The position numbers and the translations under genes are program-made. A DNA stretch of 64,000 nt, taken from positions 9,513,501 through 9,577,500 of the forward strand of contig OX031072.1 in assembly GCA_943736015.1 (NCBI GenBank), in the 5' to 3' direction. The notes under the pieces are model-generated. The model ran no database searches. It saw only the letters and a program-made list of their open reading frames with translations, and was not told the origin of the DNA. The stretch is from Tridacna crocea. Taxonomy: Eukaryota; Mollusca; Bivalvia; Cardiida; Cardiidae. Numbering within the stretch: position 1 is the stretch's first letter; each line of letters starts with the position of its first letter. Of this stretch, positions 48,962 to 61,411 are shown piece by piece.

Positions 48962-50797
48962 TTGCAAAACGGTCTTCTGCGCCCCTATTTTCTTAAATGT
49001 TTGCCCATTTTGAGTGAAATCTGGCATGTGTGGGTGGTGCAGGCATGGCAGTTTGCAAGGACTGCACAGCAGCCTTTAAAGAAGACTTTAATTCCACTTT
49101 TATGCCGTTCTTTTCACTGTTTTTTTAATGGGTAAATTTTGGCGCCATTTTGGAGCGATTTTGAAGCTCTCTGATTGGCTGTTGAATTTCTTAAGTCTAC
49201 TCTGATTGGCTGCTGGTATCCATTCTGATTTCCTTAAAGCTTCTCTGATTGGATAATTATTAACCTTTTACCACACAATGATGCCAATGTTTTCTACCCT
49301 ATCAAAGAAACAATTCATTCTTAGTTATTCTTACATCTTATTGCATCTTTATGGCCTACTTCTAAATTTTTCAAACAAGAACAAGATTTTTTTATCGGAA
49401 AAAGTTTCCGCAACAGCAACCAGTTGATTTTATGACTTTATACGCAGCACGTAACGGTCACGTATGGGTGAGATGGTCATCGTAACCAAATCAATGGCCC
49501 TAGTTAGAGAAAAAGAAAAAAGAAAAATCCCTATAATTGTCTTAAGCAGCAGTTGTTGTCTGCTATAAAATATTCCGTAAGTCGATCTTTCATGTTTTTG
49601 CGGATACGTAAGTGGCACCTGCGAGACAATAGACAACCTAAAAAGCTTTGTTGTCACGGCGAAAAAAGATTGCAGAAATAAAAAGCAGATATTAGAAATT
49701 AAGTTCCCTATATTTGACCTATTCAGCAACAGGTGTCGTCTGCTATGAAATGTTCCGTAAGTCGATTTTTCGCATTTTCGCGGATACGTAACTGGCACCT
49801 ACGAGACGGTAGTCAACGTAAATGGATTTGTCGTCACGGTATAAAGAGATTGGAGAAAAAAATATAAATTTAAAAATTTAGTTCCTTTTGTTTGATTTCT
49901 GCAATAAGAAGCAGCTGCTACTGAAAGAGCCTTCAGTCTTTTTTTAGCCACTTGTCGCATTATTTTCTGGGGTTTTCGCATGCGCGTAACTGGCACGTAT
50001 GAGACGGAAGTCAACGTAACTGGGTTTCTTGTTGCGGTTTGAAGAGATTAGAAAAATTACACTTCAGTTGCCTTTGTTTGATATATGAGAGTTTTCAGTC
50101 TTTTTTTAGCCACTTGTCACATTAATTTCTGAGGTTTTCGCATGAGCGTAACTGGCACATAGTCAACGTAAATGGGTTTCTTGTTGCGGTTTGAAGAGAT
50201 TGGAAAAATTACACTTCTGTTGCCTTTGTTTGAGATATGCAAAGGAAACAATTGAAAGAGTTTTCAGTCTTTTTTTAGCCACTTGTCACATTAATTTCTG
50301 GGCATTTTTTTTTAAACTGTACATTGATCACTTTGGCTTATTGAAAGTTCCAATGTGCAGCATTTATTGTGGGCCGAGTTAGAAAAGCAAATCCAGTTAC
50401 GGGCTGGGGAGGGGGGTGTTGGGTGCATGGAGGGTTAAAGGGAAGTAATTCTTGCATTATTTTCTAGGCGGTTTTTTTTTTTTTTTATACACACTGTACA
50501 TTGATCACTTTGGCTTATTGAAAGTTTCAATATGCAGCATTTATTGTGGGCTGAGTTAGAAAAGCAAATCCAGTTAAGGGCTCGGGAGGGGGGTGTTGGG
50601 TGCATGGAGGGTTAAAGGGAAGTAATTCTTGCATTATTTTCTGGGCGTTTTTTTTTTTTTTTTATACACTGTACATTGATCACTTTAGCTTATTGAAAGT
50701 TCCAATGTGCAGCATTTATTTATGGGCTGAGTTAGAAAAGCAAATCCACTTAAGGGCTGGGGAGGGGGGTGCATCGAGGGTTAAAGGGAAGTAATTC
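48962..50797 (+). repeat. Monomer M27, Q type D with the same 75-bp deletion
   Basis: Length is 1,836 bp. The break is identical to that of M26 (GATGCC then AATGTTTTC), showing common descent. SR repeats start at 50315 (AACTGTAC), 50502 and 50667. Confidence 0.95.
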
Positions 50798-52893
50798 TTG
50801 CAAAACGGTCTTCTGCGCCCCTATTTTCTTAAATGTTTGCCCATTTTGAGTGAAATCTGGCATGTGTGGGTGGTGCAGGCATGGCAGTTTGCAAGGACTG
50901 CACAGCAGCCTTTAAAGAAGACTTTAATTCCACTTTTATGCCGTTTTTTTCACTGTTTTTTTATGGATAAATTTTGGCGCTATTTTGGAGCGATTTTGAA
51001 GCTCTCTGATTGGCTGTTGAATTTCTTAAGTCTACTCTGATTGGCTGCTGGTATCCATTCTGATTTCCTTAAAGCTTCTCTGATTGGATAATTATTAACC
51101 TTTTACCACACAATGACGCCTTTTAAAGAAGGCTTTTAAAAATAATCTGAGGAAAGGAGACAATGCAGGTTACCAGCATTTTCTCCTTTTCCCACAATGT
51201 TTTCTACCCTATCAAAGAAACAATTGATTCTTAGTTATTCTTACATCTTATTGCATCTTTATGGCCTACTTCTAAATTCTTCAAACAAGAACAAGATTTC
51301 TTTATCGGAAAAAGTTTCCGCAACAGGAACCAGTTGATTTTACGACTTTATACGCAGCACGTAACGGTCACGTATGGGTGAGATGGTCATCGTAACCAAA
51401 TCAATGGCCCTAGTTAGAGAAAAAGAAAAAAGAAAAGTCCCTATAATTGACTTAAGCAGCAGTTGTCGTCTGCTATAAAATATTCCGTAAGTCGATCTTT
51501 CATGTTTTTGCGGATACGTAAGCGGCACCTGCGAGACAATAGACAACCTAAAAAGCTTTGTTGTCACGGCGAAAAAAGATTGCAGAAATAAAAAGCAGAT
51601 ATTAGAAATTAAGTTCCCTATATTTGACCTATTAAGCAACAGGTGTCGTCTGCTATGAAATGTTCCGTAAGTCGATTTTTCGCATTTTCGCGGATAGGTA
51701 ACCGGCACCTACGAGACGGTAGTCAACGTAAATGGATTTGTCGTCACGGTATAAAGAGATTGGAGAAAAAAATATAAATTTAAAAATTTAGTTCCTTTTG
51801 TTTGATTACTGCAATAAGAAGCAGCTGCTACTGAAAGAGCCTTCAGTCTTTTTTTAGCCACTTGTCGCATTATTTTCTGGGGTTTTCGCATGCGCGTAAC
51901 TGGCACGTATGAGACGGAAGTCAACGTAACTGGGTTTCTTGTTGCGGTTTGAAGAGATTAGAAAAATTACTCTTCAGTTGCCTTTGTTTGATATATGAGA
52001 GTTTTCAGTCTTTTATTAGCCACTTGTCACATTAATTTCTGAGGTTTTCGCATGAGCGTAACTGGCACATAGTCAACGTAACTGGGTTTCTTGTTGCAGT
52101 TTGAAGAGATTGGAAAAATTACACTTCAGTTGCCTTTGTTTGAGATATGCAATAGGAAGCAACTGAAAGAGTTTTCAGTCTTTTTTTTTAGCCACTTGTC
52201 ACATTAATTTCTGGGCATTTTTTTTTACACTGTACATTGATCACTTTGGCTTATTGAAAGTTTCAATGTGCAGCATTTATTGTGGGCCGAGTTAGAAAAG
52301 CAAATCCAGTTAAGGGCTGGAGAGGGGGTTGTTGGGTGCATCGAGGGTTAAAGGGAAGTAATTCTTGCATTGTTTTCTGGGCGTTTTTTTTTTTTTTTTT
52401 ATACACTGTACATTGATCACTTTGGCTTATTGAAAGTTCCAATGTGCAGCATTTATTGTGGGCCGAGTTAGAAAAGCAAATCCAGTTAAGGGCTGGGGAG
52501 GGGGGTGTTGGGTGAATCGAGGGTTAAAGGGAAGTAATTCTTGCATTATTTTCTGGGAGTTTTTTTTTTTTTTTTATACACACTGTACATTGATCACTTT
52601 GGCTTATTGAAAGTTTCAATATGCAGCATTTATTTATGGGCTGAGTTAGAAAAGCAAATCCAGTTAAGGGCTGGGGAGGGGGGTTTTGGGTGTATCGAGG
52701 GTTAAAGGGAAGTAATTCTTGCATTATTTTCTGGGCGTTTTTTTTTTTTTTTTTTTATACACACTGTACTTTGATTACTTTGGCTTATTGAAAGTTTCAA
52801 TATGCAGCATTTATTAATGGGCTGAGTTAGAAAAGCAAATCCAGTTAAGAGCTGGGGAGGGGGGGTGCATCGAGGGTTAAAGGGAATTAATTC
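50798..52893 (+). repeat. Monomer M28, Q type D with 4 SR repeats
   Basis: Length is 2,096 bp. GGCGCT replaces GGCGCC in the E2F-like motif. SR repeats start at 52228, 52404, 52581 and 52762. Marks shared with M31 are GGATAGGTAACCGG, ATTACTCTTCAG, CTTTTATTAGCC, TGCATTGTTTTCTGGG and GTGAATCGAGGG. Confidence 0.95.
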
Positions 52894-54999
52894 TTGCAAA
52901 ATGGTCTTCTGCGCCCCTATTTTCTTAAATGTTTGCCCATTTTGAGTGAAATCTGGCATGTGTGGGTGGTGCAGGCATGGCAGTTTGCAAGGACTGCACA
53001 GCAGCCTTTAAAGAAGACTTTAATTCCACTTTTATGCCGTTTTTTTCACTGTTTTTTTATGGATAAATTTTGGCGCCATTTTGGAGCGATTTTGAAGCTC
53101 TCTGATTGGCTGTTGAATTTCTTAAGTCTACTCTGATTGGCTGCTGGTATCCATTCTGATTTCCTTAAAGCTTCTCTGATTGGATAATTATTAACCTTTT
53201 ACCACACAATGACGCCTTTTAAAGAAGGCTTTTAAAAATAATCTGAGGAAAGGACACAATGCAGGTTACCAGCATTTTCTCCTTTTCCCACAATGTTTTC
53301 TACCCTATCAAAGAAACAATTGATTCTTAGTTATTCTTACATCTTATTGCATCTTTATGGCCTACTTCTAAATTCTTCAAACAAGAACAAGATTTTTTTA
53401 TCGGAAAAAGTTTCCGCAACAGCAACCAGTTGATTTTACGACTTTATACGCAGCACGTAACGGTCACGTATGGGTGAGATGGTCATTGTAACCAAATCAA
53501 TGGCCCTAGTTAGAGAAAAAGAAAAAAGAAAAGTCCCTATAATTGACTTAAGCAACAGTTGTCGTCTGCTATAAAATATTCCGTAAGTCGATCTTTCATG
53601 TTTTTGCGGATACGTAAGTGGCACCTGCGAGACAATAGACAACCTAAAAAGCTTTGTTGTCACGGCAAAAAAAGATTGCAGAAATAAAAAGCAGATATTA
53701 GAAATTAAGTTCCCTATATTTGACCTATTAAGCAACAGGTGTCATCTGCTATGAAATGTTCCGTAAGTCGATTTTTCGCATTTTCGCGGATACGTAACCG
53801 GCACCTACGAGACGGTAGTCAACATAAATGGATTTGTCGTCACGGTATAAAGAGATTGGAGAAAAAAATATGAATTTAAAAATTTAGTTCCTTTTGTTTG
53901 ATTTCTGCAATAAGAAGCAGCTGCTACTGAAAGAGCCTTCAGTCTTTTTTTAGCCACTTGTCGCATTATTTTCTGGGGTTTTCACATGCGCGTAACTGGC
54001 ACATATGAGACGGAAGTCAACGTAACTGGGTTTCTTGTTGCGGTTTGAAGAGATTAGAAAAATTACACTTCAGTTGCCTTTGTTTGATATATGAGAGTTT
54101 TCAGTCTTTTTTTAGCCACTTGTCACATTAATTTCTGAGGTTTTCGCATGAGCGTAACTGGGACATAGTCAACGTAACTGGGTTTCTTGTTGCGGTTTGA
54201 AGAGATTGGAAAAGTTACACTTCAGTTGCCTTTGTTTGAGATATGCAACAGGAACCAACTGAAAGAGTTTTCAGTCTTTTTTTAGACACTTGTCACATTA
54301 ATTTCTGCGCATTTTTTTTTACACTGTACATTGATCACTTTGGCTTTTTGAAAGTTTCAATGTGCAGCATTTATTGTGGGCTGAGTTAGAAAAGCAAATC
54401 CAGTTAAGGGCTGGGGAGGGGGGTGTTGGGTGCATGGAGGGTTAAAGGGAAGTAATTTTTGCATTATTTTCTGGGCGTCTTTTTTTTTTATACACTGTAC
54501 ATTGATCACTTTGGCTTATTGAAAGTTCCAATGTGCAGCATTTATTGTGGGCCGAGTTAGAAAAGCAAATCCAGTTAAGGGCTGGGGAGGGGGGTGTTGG
54601 GTGCATCGAGGGTTAAAGGGAAGTAATTCTTGCATTATTTTCTTGGCTTTTTTTTTTTTTATACACACTGTACATTGATCACTTTGGCTTATTGAAAGTT
54701 TCAATATGCAGCATTTATTTATGGGCTGAGTTAGAAAAGCAAATCCAGTTAAGGGCTGGGGAGGGGGGTTTTTGGTGTATCGAGGGTTAAAGGGAAGTAA
54801 TTCTTGCATTATTTTCTGGGCGTTTTTTCTTTCTTTTTTTTATACACACTGTACATTGATCACTTTGGCTTATTGAAAGTTCCAATATGCAGCATTTATT
54901 GTGGGCCGAGTTAGAGAAGCAAATCCAGTTAAGGGCTGGGGAGGGGGGTGTTGGGTGCATCGAGGGTTAAAGGGAAGTAACTCTTGCATTATTTTCTGG

Positions 55000-55033
<34 letters not shown>

Positions 55034-55167
55034 CACACTGTACATTGATCACATTGTCTTATTGAAAGTTTCAATATGCAGCATTTATTCATGGGCTGAG
55101 TTAGAAAAGCAAATCCAGTTAAGGGCTGGGGAGGGGGGGTGCATCGAGGGTTAAAGGGAAGTAATTC
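52894..55167 (+). repeat. Monomer M29, longest monomer (2,274 bp, 5 SR repeats)
   Basis: SR repeats start at 54322, 54493, 54666, 54847 and 55036. The tract before the last is 28 T (55003-55030), the longest homopolymer I found. GGAGGAAAGGACACAATG is shared with M30. Tail marks CTGGGCGTCTTTT and GGCTTTTTGAAAG are shared with M33. Confidence 0.95.
54322..55167 (+). repeat. Expanded SR block, five copies
   Basis: Five SR repeats with spacing 171, 173, 181, 189 and a final 132 bp. Expansion to 4-5 copies is confined to M28, M29, M31, M32 and M33. Elsewhere blocks have three copies (two in M3, one in M1). Confidence 0.92.
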
Positions 55168-57059
55168 TTGCAAAACGGTCTTCTGTGCCCCTATTTTCTT
55201 AAATGTTTGCCCATTTTGAGTGAAATGTGGCATGTGTGGGTGGTGCAGGCATGGCAGTTTGCAAGGACTGCACAGCAGCCTTTAAAGAAGACTTTAATTC
55301 CACTTTTATGCCGTTTTTTTCACTGTTTTTTTATGGATAAATTTTGGCGCCATTTTGGAGCGATTTTGAAGCTCTCTGATTGGCTGTTGAATTTCTTAAG
55401 TCTACTCTGATTGGCTGCTGGTATCCATTCTGATTTCCTTAAAGCTTCTCTGATTGGATAATTATTAACCTTTTACCACACAATGACGCCTTTTAAAGAA
55501 GGCTTTTAAAAATAATCTGAGGAAAGGACACAATGCAGGTTACCAGCATTTTCTCCTTTTCCCACAATGTTTTCTACCCTATCAAAGAAACAATTGATTC
55601 TTAGTTATTCTTACATCTTATCGCATCTTTATGGCCTACTTCTAAATTCTTCAAACAAGAACAAGATTTTTTTATCTGAAAAAGTTTCAGCAACAGCAAC
55701 CAGTTGATTTTACGACTTTATACGCAGCACGTAACGGTCACGTATGGGTGAGATGGTCATTGTAACCAAATCAATGGCCCTAGTTAGAGAAAAAGAAAAA
55801 AGAAAAATCCCTATAATTGACTTAAGCAGCAGTTGTCGATCTTTCATGTTTTTGCGGATACGTAAGTTGCACCTGCGAGACAATAGACAACCTAAAAAGC
55901 TTTGTTGTCACGGCGAAAAAAGATTGCAGAAATAAAAAGCAGATATTAGAAATTAAGTTCCCTATATTTGACCTATTAAGCAACAGGTGTCGTCTGCTGT
56001 GAAATGTTCCGTAAGTCGATTTTTCGCATTTTCGCGGATACGTAACCGGCATCTACGACGAGACGGTAGTCAACGTAAATGGATTTGTCGTCACGGTATA
56101 AAGAGATTGGAAAAAAAAATATAAATTTAAAAATTTAGTTCCTTTTGTTTGATTTCTGCAATAAGAAGCAGCTGCTACTGAAAGAGCCTTCAGTCTTTTT
56201 TAAGCCTCTTGTCGCATTATTTTCTGGGGTTTTCGCATGTGCGTAACTGGCACGTATGAGACGGAATTCACATAATTGGACTTCTTGTTGCGGTTTGAAG
56301 AGATTAGAAAAATTACACTTCAGTTGCCTTTGTTTGATATATGAGAGTTTTCAGTCTTTTTTTAGCCACTTGTCACATTAATTTCTGAGGTTTTCGCATG
56401 AGCGTAACTGGCACATAGTCAACGTAACTGGGTTTCTTGTTGCGGTTTGAAGAGATTGGAAAAATTACACTTCAGTTGCCTTTGTTTGAGATATGCAATA
56501 GGAAGCAACTGAAAGAGTTTTCAGTCTTTTTTTTAGCCACTTGTCACATTAATTTCTGGGCATTTTTTTTTACACTGTACATTGATCACTTTGGCTTATT
56601 GAAAGTTTCAATGTGCAGCATTTATTGTGGGCTGAGTTAGAAAAGCAAATCCAGTTAAGGGCTGGGGAGGGGGGTGTTGGGTGCATCGAGGGTTAAAGGG
56701 AAGTAATTCTTGCATTATTTTCTGGGCGTTTTTTTTTTTTTTATACACTGTACATTGATCACTTTGGCTTATTGAAAGTTCCAATGTGCAGCATTTATTG
56801 TGGGCCGAGTTAGTAAAGCAAATCCAGTTAAGGGCTGGGGAGGGGGGTGTTGGGTGCATCGAGGGTTAAAGGGAAGTAATTTTTGCATTATTTTCTGGGC
56901 GTTTTTTTTTTTTTTTTTTTTTATACACACTGTACTTTGATTACTTTGGCTTATTGAAAGTTTCAATATGCAGCATTTATTTATGGGCTGAGTTAGAAAA
57001 GCAAATCCAGTTAAGAGCTGGGGAGGGGGGGTGCATCGAGGGTTAAAGGGAAGTAATTC
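55168..57059 (+). repeat. Monomer M30, Q type D, 1,892 bp
   Basis: About 25 bp are missing between CAGCAGTTGTCG and ATCTTTCATG in module b (near 55838). CTACGACGAGACGG and GGAATTCACATAATTGG are shared with M32. SR repeats start at 56573, 56746 and 56929; GAGTTAGTAAAGC in the second is also in M32. Confidence 0.94.
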
Positions 57060-59155
57060 TTGCAAAACGGTCTTCTGTGCCCCTATTTTCTTAAATGTTT
57101 GCCCATTTTGAGTGAAATCTGGCATGTGTGGGTGGTGCAGGCATGGCAGTTTGCAAGGACTGCGCAGCAGCCTTTAAAGAAGACTTTAATTCCACTTTTA
57201 TGCCGTTTTTTTCACTGTTTTTTTATGGATAAATTTTGGCGCCATTTTGGAGCGATTTTGAAGCTCTCTGATTGGCTGTTGAATTTCTTAAGTCTACTCT
57301 GATTGGCTGCTGGTATCCATTCTGATTTCCTTAAAGCTTCTCTGATTGGATAATTATTAACCTTTTACCACACAATGACGCCTTTTAAAGAAGGCTTTTA
57401 AAAATAATCTGAGGAAAGGAGACAATGCAGGTTACCAGCATTTTCTCCTTTTCCCACAATGTTTTCTACCCTATCAAAGAAACAATTGATTCTTAGTTAT
57501 TCTTACATCTTATTGCATCTTTATGGCCTACTTCTAAATTCTTCAAACAAGAACAAGATTTTTTTTTATCGGAAAAAGTTTCCGCAACAGCAACCAGTTG
57601 ATTTTACGACTTTATACGCAGCACGTAACGGTCACGTATGGGTGAGATGGTCATCGTAACCAAATCAATGGCCCTAGTTAGAGAAAAAGAAAAAAGAAAA
57701 ATCCCTATAATTGACTTAAGCAGCAGTTGTCGTCTGCTATAAAATATTCCGTAAGTCGATCTTTCATGTTTTTGTGGATACGTAAGTGGCACCTGCGAGA
57801 CAATAGACAACCTAAAAAGCTTTGTTGTCACGGCGAAAAAAGATTGCAGAAATAAAAAGCAGATATTAGAAATTAAGTTCCCTATATTTGACCTATTAAG
57901 CAACAGGTGTCGTCTGCTATGAAATGTTCCGTAAGTCGATTTTTCGCATTTTCGCGGATAGGTAACCGGCATCTACGAGACGGTACTCAACGTAAATGGA
58001 TTTGTCGTCTCGGTATAAAGAGATTGGAGAAAAAAATATAAATTTAAAAATTTAGTTCCTTTTTGTTTGATTTCTGCAATAAGAAGCAGCTGCTACTGAA
58101 AGAGCCTTCAGTCTTTTTTTATCCACTAGTCGCATTATTTTCTGGGGTTTTTGCAACCGCGTAACTGGCACGTATGAGACGGAAGTCAACGTAACTGGGT
58201 TTCTTGTTGCGGTTTGAAGAGATTAGAAAAATTACTCTTCAGTTGCCTTTGTTTGATATATGAGAGTTTTCAGTCTTTTATTAGCCACTTGTCACATTAA
58301 TTTCTTAGGTTTTCGCATGAGCATAACTGGCACATAGTCAACGTAACTGGGTTTCTTGTTGCAGTTTGAAGAGATTGGAAAAATTACACTTCAGTTGCCT
58401 TTGTTTGAGATATGCAATAGGAAGCAACTGAAAGAGTTTTCAGTCTTTTTTTTTAGCCACTTGTCACATTAATTTCTGGGCATTTTTTTTTACACTGTAC
58501 ATTGATCACTTTGGCTTATTGAAAGTTTCAATGTGCAGCATTTATTGTGGGCCGAGTTAGAAAAGCAAATCCAGTTAAGGGCTGGGGAGGGGGTTGTTGG
58601 GTGCATCGAGGGTTAAAGGGAAGTAATTCTTGCATTGTTTTCTGGGCGTTTTTTTTTTTTTATACACTGTACATTGATCACTTTGACTTATTGAAAGTTC
58701 CAAATATGCAGCATTTATTGTGGGCCGAGTTAGAAAAGCAAATCCAGTTAAGGGCTGGGGAGGGGGGTGTTGGGTGAATCGAGGGTTAAAGGGAAGTAAT
58801 TCTTGCATTATTTTCTGGGAGTTTTTTTTTTTTTTTAATACACTCTGTACATTGATCACTTTGGCTTTTTGAAAGTTTCAATATGCAGCATTTATTTATG
58901 GGCTGAGTTAGACAAGCAAATCCAGTTAAGGGCTGGGGAGGGGGGGTTTGGGTGTATCGAGGGTTAAAGGGAAGTAATTCTTGCATTATTTTCTGGGCGT
59001 TTTTGGTTTTTTTTTCTTTATACACACTGTACTTTGATTACTTTGGCTTATTGAAAGTTTCAATATGCAGCATTTATTAATGGGCTGAGTTAGAAAAGCA
59101 AATCCAGTTAAGAGCTGGGGAGGGGGGTGCATCGAGGGTTAAAGGGAAGTAATTC
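57060..59155 (+). repeat. Monomer M31, relative of M28 (4 SR repeats)
   Basis: Length is 2,096 bp. The head is like M30 (GGTCTTCTGTGCCCC), while the body and tail follow M28. SR repeats start at 58493, 58665, 58843 and 59025. The last poly(T) is broken (TTTTTGGTTTTTTTTTC). Confidence 0.94.
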
Positions 59156-61411
59156 TTGCAAAACGGTCTTCTGCGCCCCTATTTTCTTAAATGTTTGCCC
59201 ATTTTGAGTGAAATCTGGCATGTGTGGGTGGTGCAGGCATGGCAGTTTGCAAGGACTGCACAGCAGCCTTTAAAGAAGACTTTAATTCCACTTTTATGCC
59301 GTTTTTTTCACTGTTTTTTTATGGATAAATTTTGGCGCCATTTTGGAGCGATTTTGAAGCTCTCTGATTGGCTGTTGAATTTCTTAAGTCTACTCTGATT
59401 GGCTGCTGGTATCCATTCTGATTTCCTTAAAGCTTCTCTGATTGGATAATTATTAACCTTTTACCACACAATGACGCCTTTTAAAGAAGGCTTTTAAAAA
59501 TAATCTGAGGAAAGGAGACAATGCAGGTTACCAGCATTTTCTCCTTTTCCCACAATGTTTTCTACCCTATCAAAGAAACAATTGATTCTTAGTTATTCTT
59601 ACATCTTATTGCATCTTTATGGCCTACTTCTAAATTCTTCAAACAAGAACAAGATTTTTTTTATCGGAAAAAGTTTCCGCAACAGCAACCAGTTGATTTT
59701 ACGACTTTATACGCAGCACGTAACGGTCACGTATGGGTGAGATGGTCATCGTAACCAAATCAATGGCCCTAGTTAGAGAAAAAGAAAAAAGAAAAATCCC
59801 TATAATTGACTTAAGCAGCAGTTGTCGTCTGCTATAAAATATTCCGTAAGTCGATCTTTCATGTTTTTACGGATACGTAAGTGGCACCTGCGAGACAATA
59901 GACAACCTAAAAAGCTTTGTTGTCACGGCGAAAAAAGATTGCAGAAATAAAAAGCAGATATTAGAAATTAAGTTCCCTATATTTGACCTATTAAGCAACA
60001 GGTGTTGTCTGCTATGAAATGTTCCGTAAGTCGATTTTTCGCATTTTCGCGGATACGTAACCGGCACCTACGACGAGACGGTAGTGAACGTAAATAGATT
60101 TGTCGTCACGGTATAAAGAGATTGGAGAAAAAAATATAAATTTAAAAATTTAGTTCCTTTTGTTTGATTTCTGCAATAAGAAGCAGCTGCTACTGAAAGA
60201 GCCTCTTGTCGCATTATTTTCTGGGGTTTTCGCATGCGCGTAACTGGCACGTATGAGACGGAATTCACATAATTGGACTTCTTGTTGCGGTTTGAAGAGA
60301 TTAGAAAAATTACACTTCAGTTGCCTTTGTTTGATATATGAGAGTTTTCAGTCTTTTTTTAGCCACTTGTCACATTAATTTCTGAGGTTTTCGCATGAGC
60401 GTAACTGGCACATAGTCAACGTAACTGGGTTTCTAGTTGCTGTTTGAAGAGATTGGAAAAATTACACTTCAGTTGCCTTTGTTTGAGATATGCAATAGGA
60501 AGCAACTGAAAGAGTTTTCAGTCTTTTTTTTAGCCACTTGTCACATTAATTTCTGGGCATTTTTTTTTACACTGTACATTGATCACTTTGGCTTATTGAA
60601 AGTTTCAATGTGCAGCATTTATTGTGGGCTGAGTTAGAAAAGCAAATCCAGTTAAGGGCTGGGGAGGGGGGTGTTGGGTGCATCGAGGGTTAAAGGGAAG
60701 TAATTCTTGCATTATTTTCTGGGCGTTTTTTTTTTTTTTTTATACACTGTACATTGATCACTTTGGCTTATTGAAAGTTCCAATGTGCAGCATTTATTGT
60801 GGGCCGAGTTAGTAAAGCAAATCCAGTTAAGGGCTGGGAAGGGGGGTGTTGGGTGCATCGAGGGTTAAAGGGAAGTAATTCTTGCATTATTTTCTGGGCG
60901 TTTTTTTTTTTTTTTTTTTATACACACTGTACTTTGATTACTTTGGCTTATTGAAAGTTTCAATATGCAGCATTTATTAATGGGCTGAGTTAGAAAAGCA
61001 AATCCAGTTAAGAGCTGGGGACGGGGGTGTTGGGTGCATCGAGGGTTAAAGGGAAGTAATTCTTGCATCATTTTCTGGGCGTTTTTTTTCTTTTTTTTAT
61101 ACACACTGTACATTGATCACTTTGGTTTATTGAAAGTTCCAATGTGCAGCATTTATTGTGGGCTGAGTTAGAAAAGCAAATCCAGTTAAGGGCTGGGGAG
61201 GGGGGTCTTGGGTGCATAGAGGGTTAAAGGGAAGTAATTCTTGCATTATTTTCTGGGAGTTTTTTTTTTTATACACTGTACATTGATCACTTTGGCTTAT
61301 TGAAAGTTCCAATGTGCAGCATTTATTGTGGGCCGAGTTAGAAAAGGAAATCCAGTTAAGGGCTGGGGAGGGGGGGTGTTGGGTGCATCGAGAGTTGAAG
61401 GGAAGTAATTC
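59156..61411 (+). repeat. Monomer M32, relative of M30 (5 SR repeats)
   Basis: Length is 2,256 bp. Shares CTACGACGAGACGG and GGAATTCACATAATTGG with M30. About 18-20 bp are lost after GAAAGAGCC in module c/d (near 60203). SR repeats start at 60570, 60745, 60925, 61104 and 61274, two more than M30. Confidence 0.94.
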
